A stretch of 64,000 bases of DNA from Bog-756 sp963776225 (GCA_963776225.1 CAVZLL010000001.1:496001-560000), one strand, 5' to 3'. Counted from the first letter of the stretch, positions 53,158 to 61,755 are shown. Notes: generated from the letters alone by a model not told the origin. Numbers and translations are program-made.

Positions 53158-54207
53158 GTGGACGGTGCCGACCCCGGGTCCGATCGGACCGACCCACCCG
53201 ACGGTCCGGGGGACACGGCGGCGGTCCGGTGCGAACGCCTGCTCGTCCGTTACGGCGACACGGTCGCGGTCGACCACCTCTCCTTCGTCGGCCGGCGCGG
53301 CGAGGTCGTCGCCCTGCTCGGTCCCAACGGCGCCGGCAAGACCAGCACCGTCGAAGCGCTCGAGGGCTACCGGGCGGTCGCAGGCGGCACCGCGCGGGTC
53401 CTCGGCCTCGACCCGAGGCGCGACCATGCCGCACTGGTCCCGCGCATCGGGGTCATGCTGCAGCGCGGTGGCGTCTACCCGATGCTCGGCCCGGCCAGGG
53501 TGCTCGACCTCTTCGCCGGCTACTACCCGGATCCGGAGGATCCCGCCGCCCTGCTGGACCTGGTCGGCCTCGCCGGCGTCCGCCGAACCCCGTGGCGGCG
53601 GCTCTCGGGTGGCGAGCAGCAACGGCTCTCGCTGGCCCTGGCCCTCATCGGCCGTCCCGAGGTGCTCTTCCTCGACGAACCCACCGCGGGTGTCGACCCC
53701 GAGGGCCGGATCGTGGTCCGCGAGATCATCACCGCCCAGCGCGAACGGGACCGGTGCGTGGTCCTGACCACCCACGAGCTCGCCGAGGCCGAGCGGGTGG
53801 CCGACCGGGTGGTCATCATCGACCACGGACGGCTGCTGGCCGAGGGCACCCCGGCCGAGCTCGCCTCGGGGAGCGCGGATGGCTCGATCCGGTTCTCGAC
53901 CGATCCGGGGATCGACGCCGGCTCGCTCGGCGCGGCCCTCGGTGTGGGCACCGTCGTCGAGGAGGAACGGCCGGGCAGCTACCGCCTCCGCCGGTCAGAG
54001 GGCGCGTCCACCCCCGCCACCGTGGCGGCGCTCGCCACCTGGCTCGCCGAGCGCGACCTCGCCCTCGGCGACCTCCGCACCGGTCAGTCGCTCGAGGAGG
54101 CCTACCTGGCGATCACCGGCGCCCACCGCGACCCCGCCGGCGACGAGGCACCGGGGGCGCTCCCCGGACGTCGCGGACGCGGACGCCACCGCCGGGCGGG
54201 GCGCTGA
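53158..54207 (+). CDS. ABC transporter ATP-binding protein
   Basis: The 349-residue ATPase has Walker A LLGPNGAGKTSTVE (near residue 58), Q-loop MLQRGGVYP, signature LSGGEQQRLSLA, Walker B VLFLDEPTAGVDPEG and H-loop TTHELAEAERV, the DrrA/CcmA exporter type. The permease follows with TGATG overlap. The cargo is unknown; exporters of this type move drugs, lipids or polymers. The likely start is GTG 53158. Confidence 0.88.
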   Translation: MDGADPGSDRTDPPDGPGDTAAVRCERLLVRYGDTVAVDHLSFVGRRGEVVALLGPNGAGKTSTVEALEGYRAVAGGTARVLGLDPRRDHAALVPRIGVMLQRGGVYPMLGPARVLDLFAGYYPDPEDPAALLDLVGLAGVRRTPWRRLSGGEQQRLSLALALIGRPEVLFLDEPTAGVDPEGRIVVREIITAQRERDRCVVLTTHELAEAERVADRVVIIDHGRLLAEGTPAELASGSADGSIRFSTDPGIDAGSLGAALGVGTVVEEERPGSYRLRRSEGASTPATVAALATWLAERDLALGDLRTGQSLEEAYLAITGAHRDPAGDEAPGALPGRRGRGRHRRAGR

Positions 54208-54947
54208 TGCGTCCCCTGGCCGCCCAGCTCCGGGCCGAGGTGTCCATGATCTTCGGCAACGGCGAGACCCTGTTCCTCACCCTCGGGATCCCGGTGGCGT
54301 TCCTGCTGTTCTTCTCCGGGGTGCACGTGCTCCCCAGCGGCACCCACCACCCGGTGGACTTCCTGGTCCCCGGCATCCTGGCCCTCGCCGTGATGTCCAC
54401 GTCGATGACCGCGCTCTCGATCGGCACCGGGTTCGAACGCGGCTACGGGGTGCTCAAGCGCCTCGGCTCCACCCCGCTCGGGCGGCCCCGCCTGCTGGGG
54501 GCCAAGATCCTGGCGGTGGTCGGCGTCGAGATGCTGCAGGCGGCGGTCCTGGTCGCGGTCGGCTACGCGATCGGCTGGAACCCCGGGGGCCCCGGCGGAG
54601 AGGGCGCCCTGGTCGGGGAGGCGCTCCTCGCCATGGTGCTCGGGACGGTGGCCTTCGGGGGCATCGGGCTCATCCTGGCCGGGACGCTCGCGCCGCTGGT
54701 CAACCTCGCGGTGGTCAACACCCTCTTCGTGCTGCTCCTCCTGCTCGGGGGGATGCTCATCCCGCTCGCATCACTGCCCACGTGGATGGCCGACCTGTCG
54801 CGGTTGCTTCCGGCGGCGGCACTGGCCGACGCCCTGCACGGGACGCTCGGGCACGGCACCCCGGTCACGCTCGGCGACTGGGTGGTGCTCGGCGTCTGGG
54901 CGGTCGCCGCACCGCTGGTCGCCGGGGTCACCTTCCGCTGGGAGTGA
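54207..54947 (+). CDS. ABC-2 type transporter permease
   Basis: The 246-residue membrane protein has six hydrophobic segments and the ABC-2 layout (N-terminal FLTLGIPVAFLLFFSG; TGFERGYGVLKRLGSTPLG between helices; final LSRLLPAAALADALHG). Partner of the ATPase gene. ATG 54207 overlaps its stop. Confidence 0.86.
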   Translation: MRPLAAQLRAEVSMIFGNGETLFLTLGIPVAFLLFFSGVHVLPSGTHHPVDFLVPGILALAVMSTSMTALSIGTGFERGYGVLKRLGSTPLGRPRLLGAKILAVVGVEMLQAAVLVAVGYAIGWNPGGPGGEGALVGEALLAMVLGTVAFGGIGLILAGTLAPLVNLAVVNTLFVLLLLLGGMLIPLASLPTWMADLSRLLPAAALADALHGTLGHGTPVTLGDWVVLGVWAVAAPLVAGVTFRWE

Positions 54948-54980
54948 GGCGCGCGCGGCCGCTGCCCGACTGCGCCCCAC

Positions 54981-55595
54981 TCAGGCCGGGCTGCCGAGCC
55001 GGTGCAACCACCCCCGGAGCTCGGCGGCGGTGACCGCGCCGATCACGTGGCCGCGCACCCGCCCGGAGGCATCGATGAAGAAGGTGTTGGGCTGGGCGTT
55101 GAGCCCGTAGAGGACCGAGGTGACCTTGAGGGTCGAGTCGACCCCCACCGGATACCCGATGCCGGTCTGCCGGACGAAGGCGAGGGCGGCGGCGGTCTGA
55201 TCGGCCACGTCGACACCGACGAACTGCACGTTCGCTCCCCTCGCACGCGCCGACCGTTCGGTGGAGGCGAGCAGCGGGGTCTCCTTCTGGCAGGGCATGC
55301 ACCAGGAGGCGAAGAAGTTGAGGACCACCGCCCGGTGCCTGTCCCGACCCAGCGCGTCGAGCGCCACCGGGGAGCCACCGGTCAGCGAGGGCAGGGTGAA
55401 GCCGGGGGCGATCGACCCCACACCGGCGACCCCGCCCGAACCGGACCCGCCATCGGAAGACGTGCCGAGCCCTACGAAGAGGAAGACGCCCAGGCCCGCT
55501 GCGATGACACACCCGATGAGCAGGGCTCGCAGGCGGTGGGGCTGGCGGGGGGCGGACGGTGGCGCGGGGGAGGACGCGGCGGGCGTGTCGGTCAA
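54981..55595 (-). CDS. TlpA/ResA-like thioredoxin-fold protein
   Basis: The 204-residue protein has one N-terminal membrane anchor (residues 22-43) and an extracytoplasmic thioredoxin domain with the redox motif C99-M-P-C102 in FFASWCMPCQKE, cis-Pro in NAQPNTFFID. It probably reduces cytochrome apoproteins or copper-site cysteines of oxidase subunits outside the membrane. Coupled to ctaB by a 4-base overlap, fitting cytochrome oxidase assembly. Confidence 0.87.
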   Translation of the reverse strand: MTDTPAASSPAPPSAPRQPHRLRALLIGCVIAAGLGVFLFVGLGTSSDGGSGSGGVAGVGSIAPGFTLPSLTGGSPVALDALGRDRHRAVVLNFFASWCMPCQKETPLLASTERSARARGANVQFVGVDVADQTAAALAFVRQTGIGYPVGVDSTLKVTSVLYGLNAQPNTFFIDASGRVRGHVIGAVTAAELRGWLHRLGSPA

Positions 55596-56497
55596 TGGTG
55601 GACGAGGACGTCGACCGCCATGGCGACGAACAGCAGGGTCAGATAGGAGATCGAGTAGCTGAACAGCTGCATGGCCGCCTTCGGCGTCGCCTGCAGCCAG
55701 AGGCGCACCGAGAGGGCGACGAACCCCAGTCCGAGCGCGCTCGCGGCCGCCAGGTAGACGACGCCGAGGTGCGCCACCGGCGCGAGCAGGAGGGTGAGCC
55801 CGACCATGACCACCGTGTAGACGAGGATCTCACGCGCGGTCCGCTCGACGGTGGCGACCGCCGGGAGCATCGGCACGTTGGCGGCCCGGTAGTCGTCGCG
55901 GTACTTGACCGCGAGTGCCCAGAAGTGCGGCGGGGTCCAGACGAAGATCACCGCGAAGAGCACCAGCGGGGCCCAGGACAGGTTGTCGGTCACCGCCGCC
56001 CAGCCCACCAGGACCGGGACCGCGCCCGCCGCGCCGCCGATCACGATGTTCTGGCTGCTGGTCCGCTTGAGCCAGAGCGTGTAGACGAACACGTAGAAGA
56101 GGGTGGCCGACACCGCGAGCACCGCGGACAGGCGGTTGACCCAGAACCAGAGCTCGACGAAGGCCACCACCTCGAGGACGACCGCGAAGACCAGCGCGTT
56201 GCGCGGGCTCACCGCGCCGGTCACCAGCGGACGCCGCCGGGTCCGGTGCATGAGCTTGTCGATGTCCCGGTCCACGACCATGTTGATCGCGTTCGCCCCG
56301 CCGGCGGCCAATGCGCCGCCCAGCAGGGTGGCCACCATCAGCCAGACCGGCGGCAGGCCCCGCTGGGCGAGGATCATGGTCGGCAGGGTGGTGATGAGCA
56401 GGAGCTCGATGATCCGCGGCTTGGTCAGCGCCACATAGGCCCGGAGCCGGGCGGTGGCGGCGAGGCGGCTGGGCAGGGCCACCGCGGGGAGGGCCAT
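55592..56497 (-). CDS. ctaB: Protoheme IX farnesyltransferase (heme O synthase)
   Basis: The 301-residue inner-membrane UbiA-type prenyltransferase shows the first Asp-rich motif in NAINMVVDRDIDKLMHRT and a second near YRDDYRAANVPMLP, with FVWTPPHFWALA between. It adds a farnesyl group to heme B, giving heme O. ATG 56497 chosen; an upstream GTG adds ten residues. Divergent from ctaA, whose product oxidises heme O to heme A. Confidence 0.92.
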   Translation of the reverse strand: MALPAVALPSRLAATARLRAYVALTKPRIIELLLITTLPTMILAQRGLPPVWLMVATLLGGALAAGGANAINMVVDRDIDKLMHRTRRRPLVTGAVSPRNALVFAVVLEVVAFVELWFWVNRLSAVLAVSATLFYVFVYTLWLKRTSSQNIVIGGAAGAVPVLVGWAAVTDNLSWAPLVLFAVIFVWTPPHFWALAVKYRDDYRAANVPMLPAVATVERTAREILVYTVVMVGLTLLLAPVAHLGVVYLAAASALGLGFVALSVRLWLQATPKAAMQLFSYSISYLTLLFVAMAVDVLVHH

Positions 56498-56619
56498 GGC
56501 CGTCACACTAGTGCCTGCCGACCGCACCGACGAAGCCGGGTGGCGCCCGGAACGCCCCGGAAGCGCTGGTCGGGACCGGGAAGCGGCGCGTCCGGACCGG
56601 CCGGTACGATCGATGGACG

Positions 56620-57600
56620 GTGTCCATCCCGAGATCCGGCCCCCGCTCGTTCCTCCTCCTCTGCCGGTGCACCCTGGCAGCGATCGTGCTCAACGTGGTG
56701 ACCGGCGCCGCCGTCCGGCTCTCGGACTCCGGGCTCGGCTGCCCGGACTGGCCGACCTGCTCGCAACGCCACCTGACCCCGCCGCTCGCGCTCCATCCCC
56801 TCGTCGAATTCGCCAATCGGATGGTCGTGGCGATCCTGGTGGTCTCCTGCGCGGTGACCGCCCTGGCCGCCTTCCTCCGCCGCCCCGGGCGACGCGACCT
56901 CCGCTGGCTCTCGGCCGGGCTGGTCGTGGGGGTCCTCGCCGAGGCGGGGATCGGCGCCGTCGTCGTCTACAGCAAGCTCAACGCGTACGTGGTCATGACC
57001 CACTTCATGATCGGCATCTCCCTCCTCGCGGTCGGTGTCCTGCTCACGCTGCGGGCCGGGCACGGGCCGGGGCGCGGGGTGGTCGTGGTCGGTCGGCGCG
57101 CGCTGATCATCTCCCGGGTGTACCTCGGCCTGCTGGTGGTGGCCATCGCCGCGGGCACCGCGACCACCGGGGCCGGCCCCCACGCCGGCGGCGTCGGAGC
57201 CAAGCGGGTGCCGATCGGGCTCTCCGCCATGACCCGCATCCACGCCGAGATCGTGCTGGCCACCGCGGCCACCCTCCTGGTGCTGCTCCTGGAGCTCTGG
57301 CGCTCCGACGCGCCGGTCCGGGTGCAGGAGGCGGGTCGGGTCCTCCTGGTTGCGATGGTCGCTCAGGGGATGATCGGCTACACCCAGTACTTCACCCACC
57401 TGCCGGCACTGCTGGTCGGGTTCCACGTGCTCGGGGCCACCGTGGTCTGGTCGACCGCGCTCTGGTTCCACCACGGCCTCGCCGATCACCGTCCCGAGAC
57501 CGCCTGGGACCCGGAGGCCAGAACCGGCCCGGCGGGGCTGGTGGGTACCGAGGGTCGCGACCCGCTGCCCGGGGCGGCCCCGGTGCCGGAGCCGGCGTGA
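56620..57600 (+). CDS. ctaA: Heme A synthase (COX15/CtaA family)
   Basis: The 326-residue protein has eight hydrophobic segments. Family motifs include TGAAVRLSDSGLGCPDWP with the conserved Cys, LVEFANRMV, TRIHAEIV and GFHVLGATVVW, whose histidines would bind heme. It converts heme O to heme A for cytochrome oxidase in the cytoplasmic membrane. The C-terminal 40 residues are soluble and Pro-rich. Start GTG 56620. clpS follows on the same strand. Confidence 0.9.
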   Translation: MSIPRSGPRSFLLLCRCTLAAIVLNVVTGAAVRLSDSGLGCPDWPTCSQRHLTPPLALHPLVEFANRMVVAILVVSCAVTALAAFLRRPGRRDLRWLSAGLVVGVLAEAGIGAVVVYSKLNAYVVMTHFMIGISLLAVGVLLTLRAGHGPGRGVVVVGRRALIISRVYLGLLVVAIAAGTATTGAGPHAGGVGAKRVPIGLSAMTRIHAEIVLATAATLLVLLLELWRSDAPVRVQEAGRVLLVAMVAQGMIGYTQYFTHLPALLVGFHVLGATVVWSTALWFHHGLADHRPETAWDPEARTGPAGLVGTEGRDPLPGAAPVPEPA

Positions 57601-57757
57601 CACTCCGCCGGCCGCGCGGAACCCGGGTGCCGGGGGACGCGCCCCCGTCGTCCACGACCGCTCGGGGTCGGTCGGGGCACTGCCGGCCGAGGCCATCCCC
57701 GAAGGGGACGTCCGCACCGAGATCGAGGAGGACGTCACGACCGACCGGCCGTGGCTG

Positions 57758-57976
57758 GTGATCGTCTGGAACGACCCGATCAACCTGATGTCCTTCGTCA
57801 CCTACGTCCTCCAGAAGCTGTTCGGCTATTCGAAGGAGAAGGCCACCAAGCTCATGCTCGACGTGCACCACAAGGGGCGGGCCGTCGTGTCGTCGGGAAC
57901 CCGCGAGCGGGCCGAGCTCGACGTCTACCGCCTCCACGAGCACGGGCTCTGGGCCACCATGGAACAGTCACCGTGA
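57758..57976 (+). CDS. clpS: ATP-dependent Clp protease adaptor ClpS
   Basis: The 72 residues from GTG 57758 cover the core of ClpS: IVWNDPINLMSFVTYVLQK with the Asn-Asp-Pro N-degron pocket, GYSKEKATKLMLDVHHKG and the Clp-binding strand GRAVVSSGTRERAE, HGLWATME. It delivers N-end rule substrates to ClpAP or ClpC. Conserved residues (DRPWL) extend upstream in the same frame and nothing but CTG, GTC and similar codons precedes them as far as ctaA, so the true 5' end is unclear. Stop overlaps the next start (GTGA). Confidence 0.83.
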   Translation: MIVWNDPINLMSFVTYVLQKLFGYSKEKATKLMLDVHHKGRAVVSSGTRERAELDVYRLHEHGLWATMEQSP

Positions 57977-58468
57977 GCCCGCCGATCCGTCGGCGACGCG
58001 ACGGTCGGTACGTGCTCAAGCTCGATCGCAACGCCCGGATCGTCCTGGCCAATCTTGCCCAGCAGCTGCCCGACGCCCTCGAGTCACGCGATCCGATGGT
58101 GCGGAGGCTCTTCCCGCCCGCCTACCCGGAGGCGAAGCTCGCCGACGCCGAGCGCGAGTACCGGGAGCTGGTGGACAATGCGCTGGTCAATCACCACCGG
58201 GAGGCCCTCGAGGTCCTCATCGAGACGGCCGACGCCGACACCCTCGACGAGGCGCAGTTCGCCGCCTGGCTCGACGCGGTGGGGGCGCTCCGCCTGGTGC
58301 TCGGGACCCGGCTCGACGTCACCGAGGACATGACGCCGCCACCGCCGGACGACCCGACGCGCGGCCGAGTACGGGCTCTACGAGTTCCTCGGCGAGCTCC
58401 AGTACCTCATGGTCGAGGTCCTCGCCACCGAGCTGCCGGACGAGGGGCGGCCCGATGGGATGCTCTGA
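57973..58468 (+). pseudogene. DUF2017 gene interrupted by a one-base frameshift
   Basis: From GTG 57973 the frame reads SPPIRRRRDGRYVLKL, then FPPAYPEAKLADAEREYREL and VLGTRLDVTEDM, the usual DUF2017 start and middle. After about 58357 the family C-terminus (AAEYGLYEFLGELQYLMVEVL) is found in the +1 frame and ends at TGA 58466. One base too many (or two too few) near CGACGCGCGG separates the parts. DUF2017 genes normally follow clpS, as here. Either a sequencing error or a recent lesion. Confidence 0.75.
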
Positions 58469-58506
58469 TCCCTCTGCTATCCTCCCTAGGCTCCAGACAG
58501 GTTCGA

Positions 58507-58579
58507 GCCCCCATCGTCCAGCGGCCCAGGACGCCGCCCTTTCAAGGCGGTAACACGGGTTCGAATCCCGTTGGGGGTG
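58507..58579 (+). tRNA. tRNA-Glu (anticodon TTC)
   Basis: Full cloverleaf: acceptor GCCCCCA/TGGGGGT (G1-T72 wobble), anticodon stem CCGCC/GGCGG around CTTTCAA, T-arm ACGGG-TTCGAAT-CCCGT. No encoded CCA. Confidence 0.94.
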
Positions 58580-58612
58580 CGCGGTACACCCCAGCGCAGA
58601 GCAGCTGGTTGG

Positions 58613-58690
58613 GGACCTGTGGTGCAGTTTGGAGTGCACGCCGCCCTGTCAAGGCGGAGGTCGCGGGTTCAAATCCCGTCAGGTCCGCCA
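58613..58690 (+). tRNA. tRNA-Asp (anticodon GTC)
   Basis: Acceptor GGACCTG/CAGGTCC, anticodon stem CCGCC/GGCGG around CTGTCAA, T-arm with GGTTCAAAT. CCA is encoded at 58688-58690. Confidence 0.94.
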
Positions 58691-58710
58691 CCCCGGTCCC
58701 GCCGGGGCGA

Positions 58711-58783
58711 GGTCGGGTAGCTCAGTTGGTAGAGCGCGCGCCTGAAAAGCGTGAGGTCACCGGATCGACGCCGGTCCCGACCA
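58711..58783 (+). tRNA. tRNA-Phe (anticodon GAA)
   Basis: Acceptor GGTCGGG/CCCGACC, D-arm GCTC...GAGC, anticodon loop CTGAAAA between CGCGC and GCGTG, T-arm ACCGG-ATCGACG-CCGGT. The T-loop begins A-T-C rather than T-T-C. No encoded CCA. Confidence 0.92.
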
Positions 58784-58873
58784 CGGAGGAGACTGCTCGC
58801 CGGACTCCGCGCGGCGATGTTCCGAGACCACCCACATGGTCGGGTTGACCCACAGGGTCCGCGATACTGGGCC

Positions 58874-59340
58874 ATGGCACGGTCCGAACTGCAGACGTCT
58901 TCCCGCTCGCGCCTCCGTCGCAAGACGGAACGGGGGAGCCATGACCGGGCGCTGGTCGATGCCATCCTGGACGAGGGATTGCTCTGCCACGTCGGCTTCG
59001 CCGATGGCGAGTCGACCTTCGTCCTCCCGACCGGCTATGCGCGGGTCGGCGACCGGCTGTTCCTCCACGGAGCCGCGGCGAACCACATGCTGCGGACGCT
59101 TGGCTCCGGGGTCCAGGCCTGCGTCGCGGTGACCCTGCTCGACGGCCTGGTCCTGGCCCGCTCGACGAGGGATCGGCGAAGGTTCGGACCGGTGGTCCCA
59201 TCGAAGAACCGGAGGACCTCGAGCTTCCGGTCTGGGCCGGCCAGCTGCCCTTCGCCGTCATAGCGGGGACCCCTGTCCCTGACGACGGCGTGGGGACGAT
59301 GGGTTCCCCGCCGAGCTACCTCGTCGACTACCGCCGCTAG
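58874..59340 (+). pseudogene. FMN split-barrel (PNPOx-like) gene with internal deletion
   Basis: The N-terminal part is normal for this family: RLRRKTERGSHDR, AILDEGLLCHVGFADGE, VLPTGYARVGDRLFLHG and VTLLDGLVLARS. The next expected block (FHHSMNYRSVV and about 80-100 residues) is missing. The C-terminal part (GSAKVRTGGPIEEPEDLELPVWAG and LVDYRR) resumes in a different frame and ends at TAG 59340. The junction falls in GCTCGACGAGG, about 59160-59175, where short homology could have mediated the deletion. The product cannot fold as an intact enzyme. Confidence 0.75.
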
Positions 59341-59494
59341 CAGGACACCCGCCGCACCGCCCGGAAGAGGCGAAAGGGGCCAGGCCCGGAGCAAGTAATG
59401 GTTGGCGGGTACCCCTGCTCGACGAGCCTGGCACTCCCGAAAACCACCCTAGGCAGAGCAACCCTGGTTGCCGCAAGGCCGGCGCAACCGGGCC

Positions 59495-59523
59495 TTGACA
59501 GCCGTGCTATTCCGATATATCGT
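59495..59523 (+). promoter_or_regulatory. Promoter of the PadR gene with -10 palindrome
   Basis: TTGACA, 17 bases, TATCGT. The perfect 10-bp palindrome CGATATATCG (59513-59522) overlaps the -10 box and CGTGAGCA repeats twice (59521-59528, 59531-59538), a plausible autoregulatory operator. Confidence 0.65.
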
Positions 59524-59614
59524 GAGCATACGTGAGCAGTCCCGATAGGGGCGCTCAAGAGCGGGCCGGCCGAGGAAGTCCGGGTCCCACACGATCGAAC
59601 AGGAGGCAGAACAC

Positions 59615-60355
59615 ATGCATGGACACCACCACGACAGAGGCAGAGGCGAGGACAACAGAGGTAGAGGCGACAGGCCACCGGCCGGGCCCTGGAGCCGGAC
59701 GGGCGCGGTCGACCCGTCGGAGGGCAGGGCGCGGGGGCGGGGTCGGGACCGTGGGCGAGGGCGCGGGTGGCCGGACGCCTTCGGACCGGGCTGGGGTTGG
59801 GGCGGTCGCGGGTTCGGCCGGGGTCGGAAGGTCGGTCGCGGTGATGTGCGCGCCGCGATCCTGGCCCTCCTCGCGGAAGAGCCGATGCACGGCTACCAGA
59901 TCATCACCGAGCTCACCGAGCGGAGCGGGGGCGAGTGGCGGCCGAGCCCCGGTTCGGTCTATCCGACCCTCCAGGCGCTCGAGGACCAGGGCCTGGTCAT
60001 CGCGGACAAGGCGGAGGGTCGTCGGGTGTTCCGCTTGACCACCGAGGGCACGGTCGAGGCCGACGCGGCCGGCGACGGGCCCGCCCCCTGGGAGGTGGCC
60101 TCCCGCGGCGCCAACCGTTCGCTGGTCGACCTCCGCGACCTGATGACCGAGGTCGCAATTGCCACGGTCCAGGTGGGAAAGGCCGGCAGCGAGAGCCAGG
60201 TCAAGGCCGTCGCGGAGATCCTCGCCGAGACCCGCCGCCGTATCTACCTGATCCTGGCCGACGGCGGCGCGGGCACCGATCCGTCCGACCAAGCGGGCGG
60301 GACCGAAGGGACCCAAGGGACGGGCGGGACTGCTGGAACGGAGCCCGGGGCGTAA
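59615..60355 (+). CDS. PadR-family transcriptional regulator
   Basis: The 246-residue regulator has a disordered His/Arg/Gly/Trp-rich N-terminus (HGHHHDRGRGED, GWGWGGRGFGRGRK), then a PadR winged helix from about residue 72 (VRAAILALLAEEPMHGYQII, RPSPGSVYPTLQALEDQGLV, VFRLTTEG) and a helical dimerisation tail. The last 25 residues are Gly/Thr-rich. The N-terminal histidine cluster resembles metal-responsive PadR proteins. AGGAGG 8 bases before ATG 59615 is an optimal site, and the gene has its own promoter. Confidence 0.87.
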   Translation: MHGHHHDRGRGEDNRGRGDRPPAGPWSRTGAVDPSEGRARGRGRDRGRGRGWPDAFGPGWGWGGRGFGRGRKVGRGDVRAAILALLAEEPMHGYQIITELTERSGGEWRPSPGSVYPTLQALEDQGLVIADKAEGRRVFRLTTEGTVEADAAGDGPAPWEVASRGANRSLVDLRDLMTEVAIATVQVGKAGSESQVKAVAEILAETRRRIYLILADGGAGTDPSDQAGGTEGTQGTGGTAGTEPGA

Positions 60356-60397
60356 CCGGCTCGACTCCCGGCAGCTGCCTGTGTTGAACTTCGACCC

Positions 60398-60856
60398 ATG
60401 GCCAACAGGCTCGAGATCTCCCGTGACATCGCCGCGCCGTCCGAGGTGGTGTACGCCGCCATCTCGGACATCTCACGCATGGGCGAATGGTCCGAGGAAT
60501 GCCATGCCTGCGAGTGGCATGCGGGCTTCGACGGCCCGGTCGTCGGAGCCACCTTCGACGGCCACAACCGCCACGGCGAGCACGAATGGACCACGCAGGG
60601 CAAGGTCATCGAGGCCGAGCCCGGCCGGGCGTTCGTCTTCGAGTGCTCGATGATGGAATTCCACTTCTCGACCTGGGGGTACCGCATCGAGCCGACCGGG
60701 TCCGGATGCCGAGTGACCGAATGGAGCGAGGATCTGCGGCCGGAGTCGGCCATGGAGTTCAGCAAACAGATCTCCGGCGTGGACGACCGCTCGGCGCGGA
60801 ACCGTCAGACCATGAGTGCCGGCCTCGAGCGCCTCGCTGCCGCCCTCGAGGACTGA
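60398..60856 (+). CDS. SRPBCC (polyketide cyclase/dehydrase-like) protein
   Basis: The 152-residue helix-grip protein has LEISRDIAAPSEVVYAAISDISRMGEWS, the family entry, then GATFDGHNRHG and a C-terminal helix RSARNRQTMSAGLERLAAALE. It binds a hydrophobic ligand in a cytosolic cavity; the ligand is unknown. It lies 42 bases after padR and could be cotranscribed. Confidence 0.85.
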   Translation: MANRLEISRDIAAPSEVVYAAISDISRMGEWSEECHACEWHAGFDGPVVGATFDGHNRHGEHEWTTQGKVIEAEPGRAFVFECSMMEFHFSTWGYRIEPTGSGCRVTEWSEDLRPESAMEFSKQISGVDDRSARNRQTMSAGLERLAAALED

Positions 60857-60889
60857 GGGGCCTTTACTCGAACGGCCCCGCGTTCTCTG

Positions 60890-61054
60890 ATCGAAGATCC
60901 CCGTCGGGTCGGTCACCCACTCCAGCGCGGGTTGACCGGCCTGCGGTCTGCCCGCCGGGGTGCGTATCGGATCTCGTACGAGATCGATGATTCGGGTGCG
61001 GAGGTCAGGATATTGCGGATCGACCATCGGGCTGACGTCTATCGTCGGCACTAG
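60890..61054 (+). pseudogene. C-terminal remnant of a RelE/ParE-type toxin
   Basis: The frame reads IEDPRRVGHPLQRGLTGL, then RSARRGAYRISYEIDD and VRILRIDHRADVYRRH before TAG. This matches the last two thirds of RelE toxins (RRGAYRI..Y.ID, IDHRADVYR). The N-terminal third and a start codon are missing, and no antitoxin gene is next to it. The frame is continuous with, but separated by a stop from, the SRPBCC gene. Confidence 0.7.
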
Positions 61055-61185
61055 GACGTTGCACGCCAGAGCGCTGCGCGTGCTCGCTCGGAGTCTGGTG
61101 GCGGGTCCCAGCCATTCCTTGCCCTCTTACCGCGACGGGACGCGACGGGCCGGGTGCGGGCGCCGTCCACACCGGTTCGCCCGGA

Positions 61186-61755
61186 TCAGGCGCCCTCGTA
61201 GGGGAACCCGAGGTCCGGCGCCGAGAGCAGCGCCCGGAACGCGAACCCCTCGGCGGCGGCCATCGCCGCGCAGGTGCCGCCGCGGTCGACCACCGCCAGC
61301 AACAGCACCGGCACCGCGCCGGCCTCGACGACCGCGTGCGCGGCCTCGAGCAGGGAGGTGCCCCGGGTCACGGTGTCCTCGGTGACCACGACCCGGTCGC
61401 CCGGGTCGAGCGCGCCGGCGATCCGTCCCCCCGCGCCGTGGTCCTTGGCCTCCTTGCGCACGCTGAACGCCTTGAGCTCCCGCCCACGGGTGGCGGCGAC
61501 ACCGGCCACCACGAAGGCGACCGGGTCGGCGCCCATGGTGAGCCCCCCGATCGTGGTCGCCTCCGCGGGCAGCACCGAGAGCACGCCGTCGGCGACCAGC
61601 AACATCCCCCCGGGGCGGCAGACCGTCTGCTTCGAGTCGATGAACCAGCTGCTGGTCCGACCCGACTTGAGGACGAACGCACCCCGCTTGACCGAATGCG
61701 CGAGGAGGTGCTCCCGCAGCGGTCCGAACTCGGTGTCGGGGAGCGGATCGCTCAC
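61186..61755 (-). CDS. pyrE: Orotate phosphoribosyltransferase
   Basis: The 189-residue type I phosphoribosyltransferase has FVLKSGRTSSWFID near residue 27, the flexible-loop FSVRKEAKDHG (97-107) and the PRPP-binding VVVTEDTVTRGTS (122-134). The enzyme joins orotate and PRPP to OMP. A variant TVTRGTS replaces the more common VVTTGGS. It overlaps purM by 4 bases, placing a pyrimidine enzyme in a purine operon. Confidence 0.88.
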   Translation of the reverse strand: MSDPLPDTEFGPLREHLLAHSVKRGAFVLKSGRTSSWFIDSKQTVCRPGGMLLVADGVLSVLPAEATTIGGLTMGADPVAFVVAGVAATRGRELKAFSVRKEAKDHGAGGRIAGALDPGDRVVVTEDTVTRGTSLLEAAHAVVEAGAVPVLLLAVVDRGGTCAAMAAAEGFAFRALLSAPDLGFPYEGA

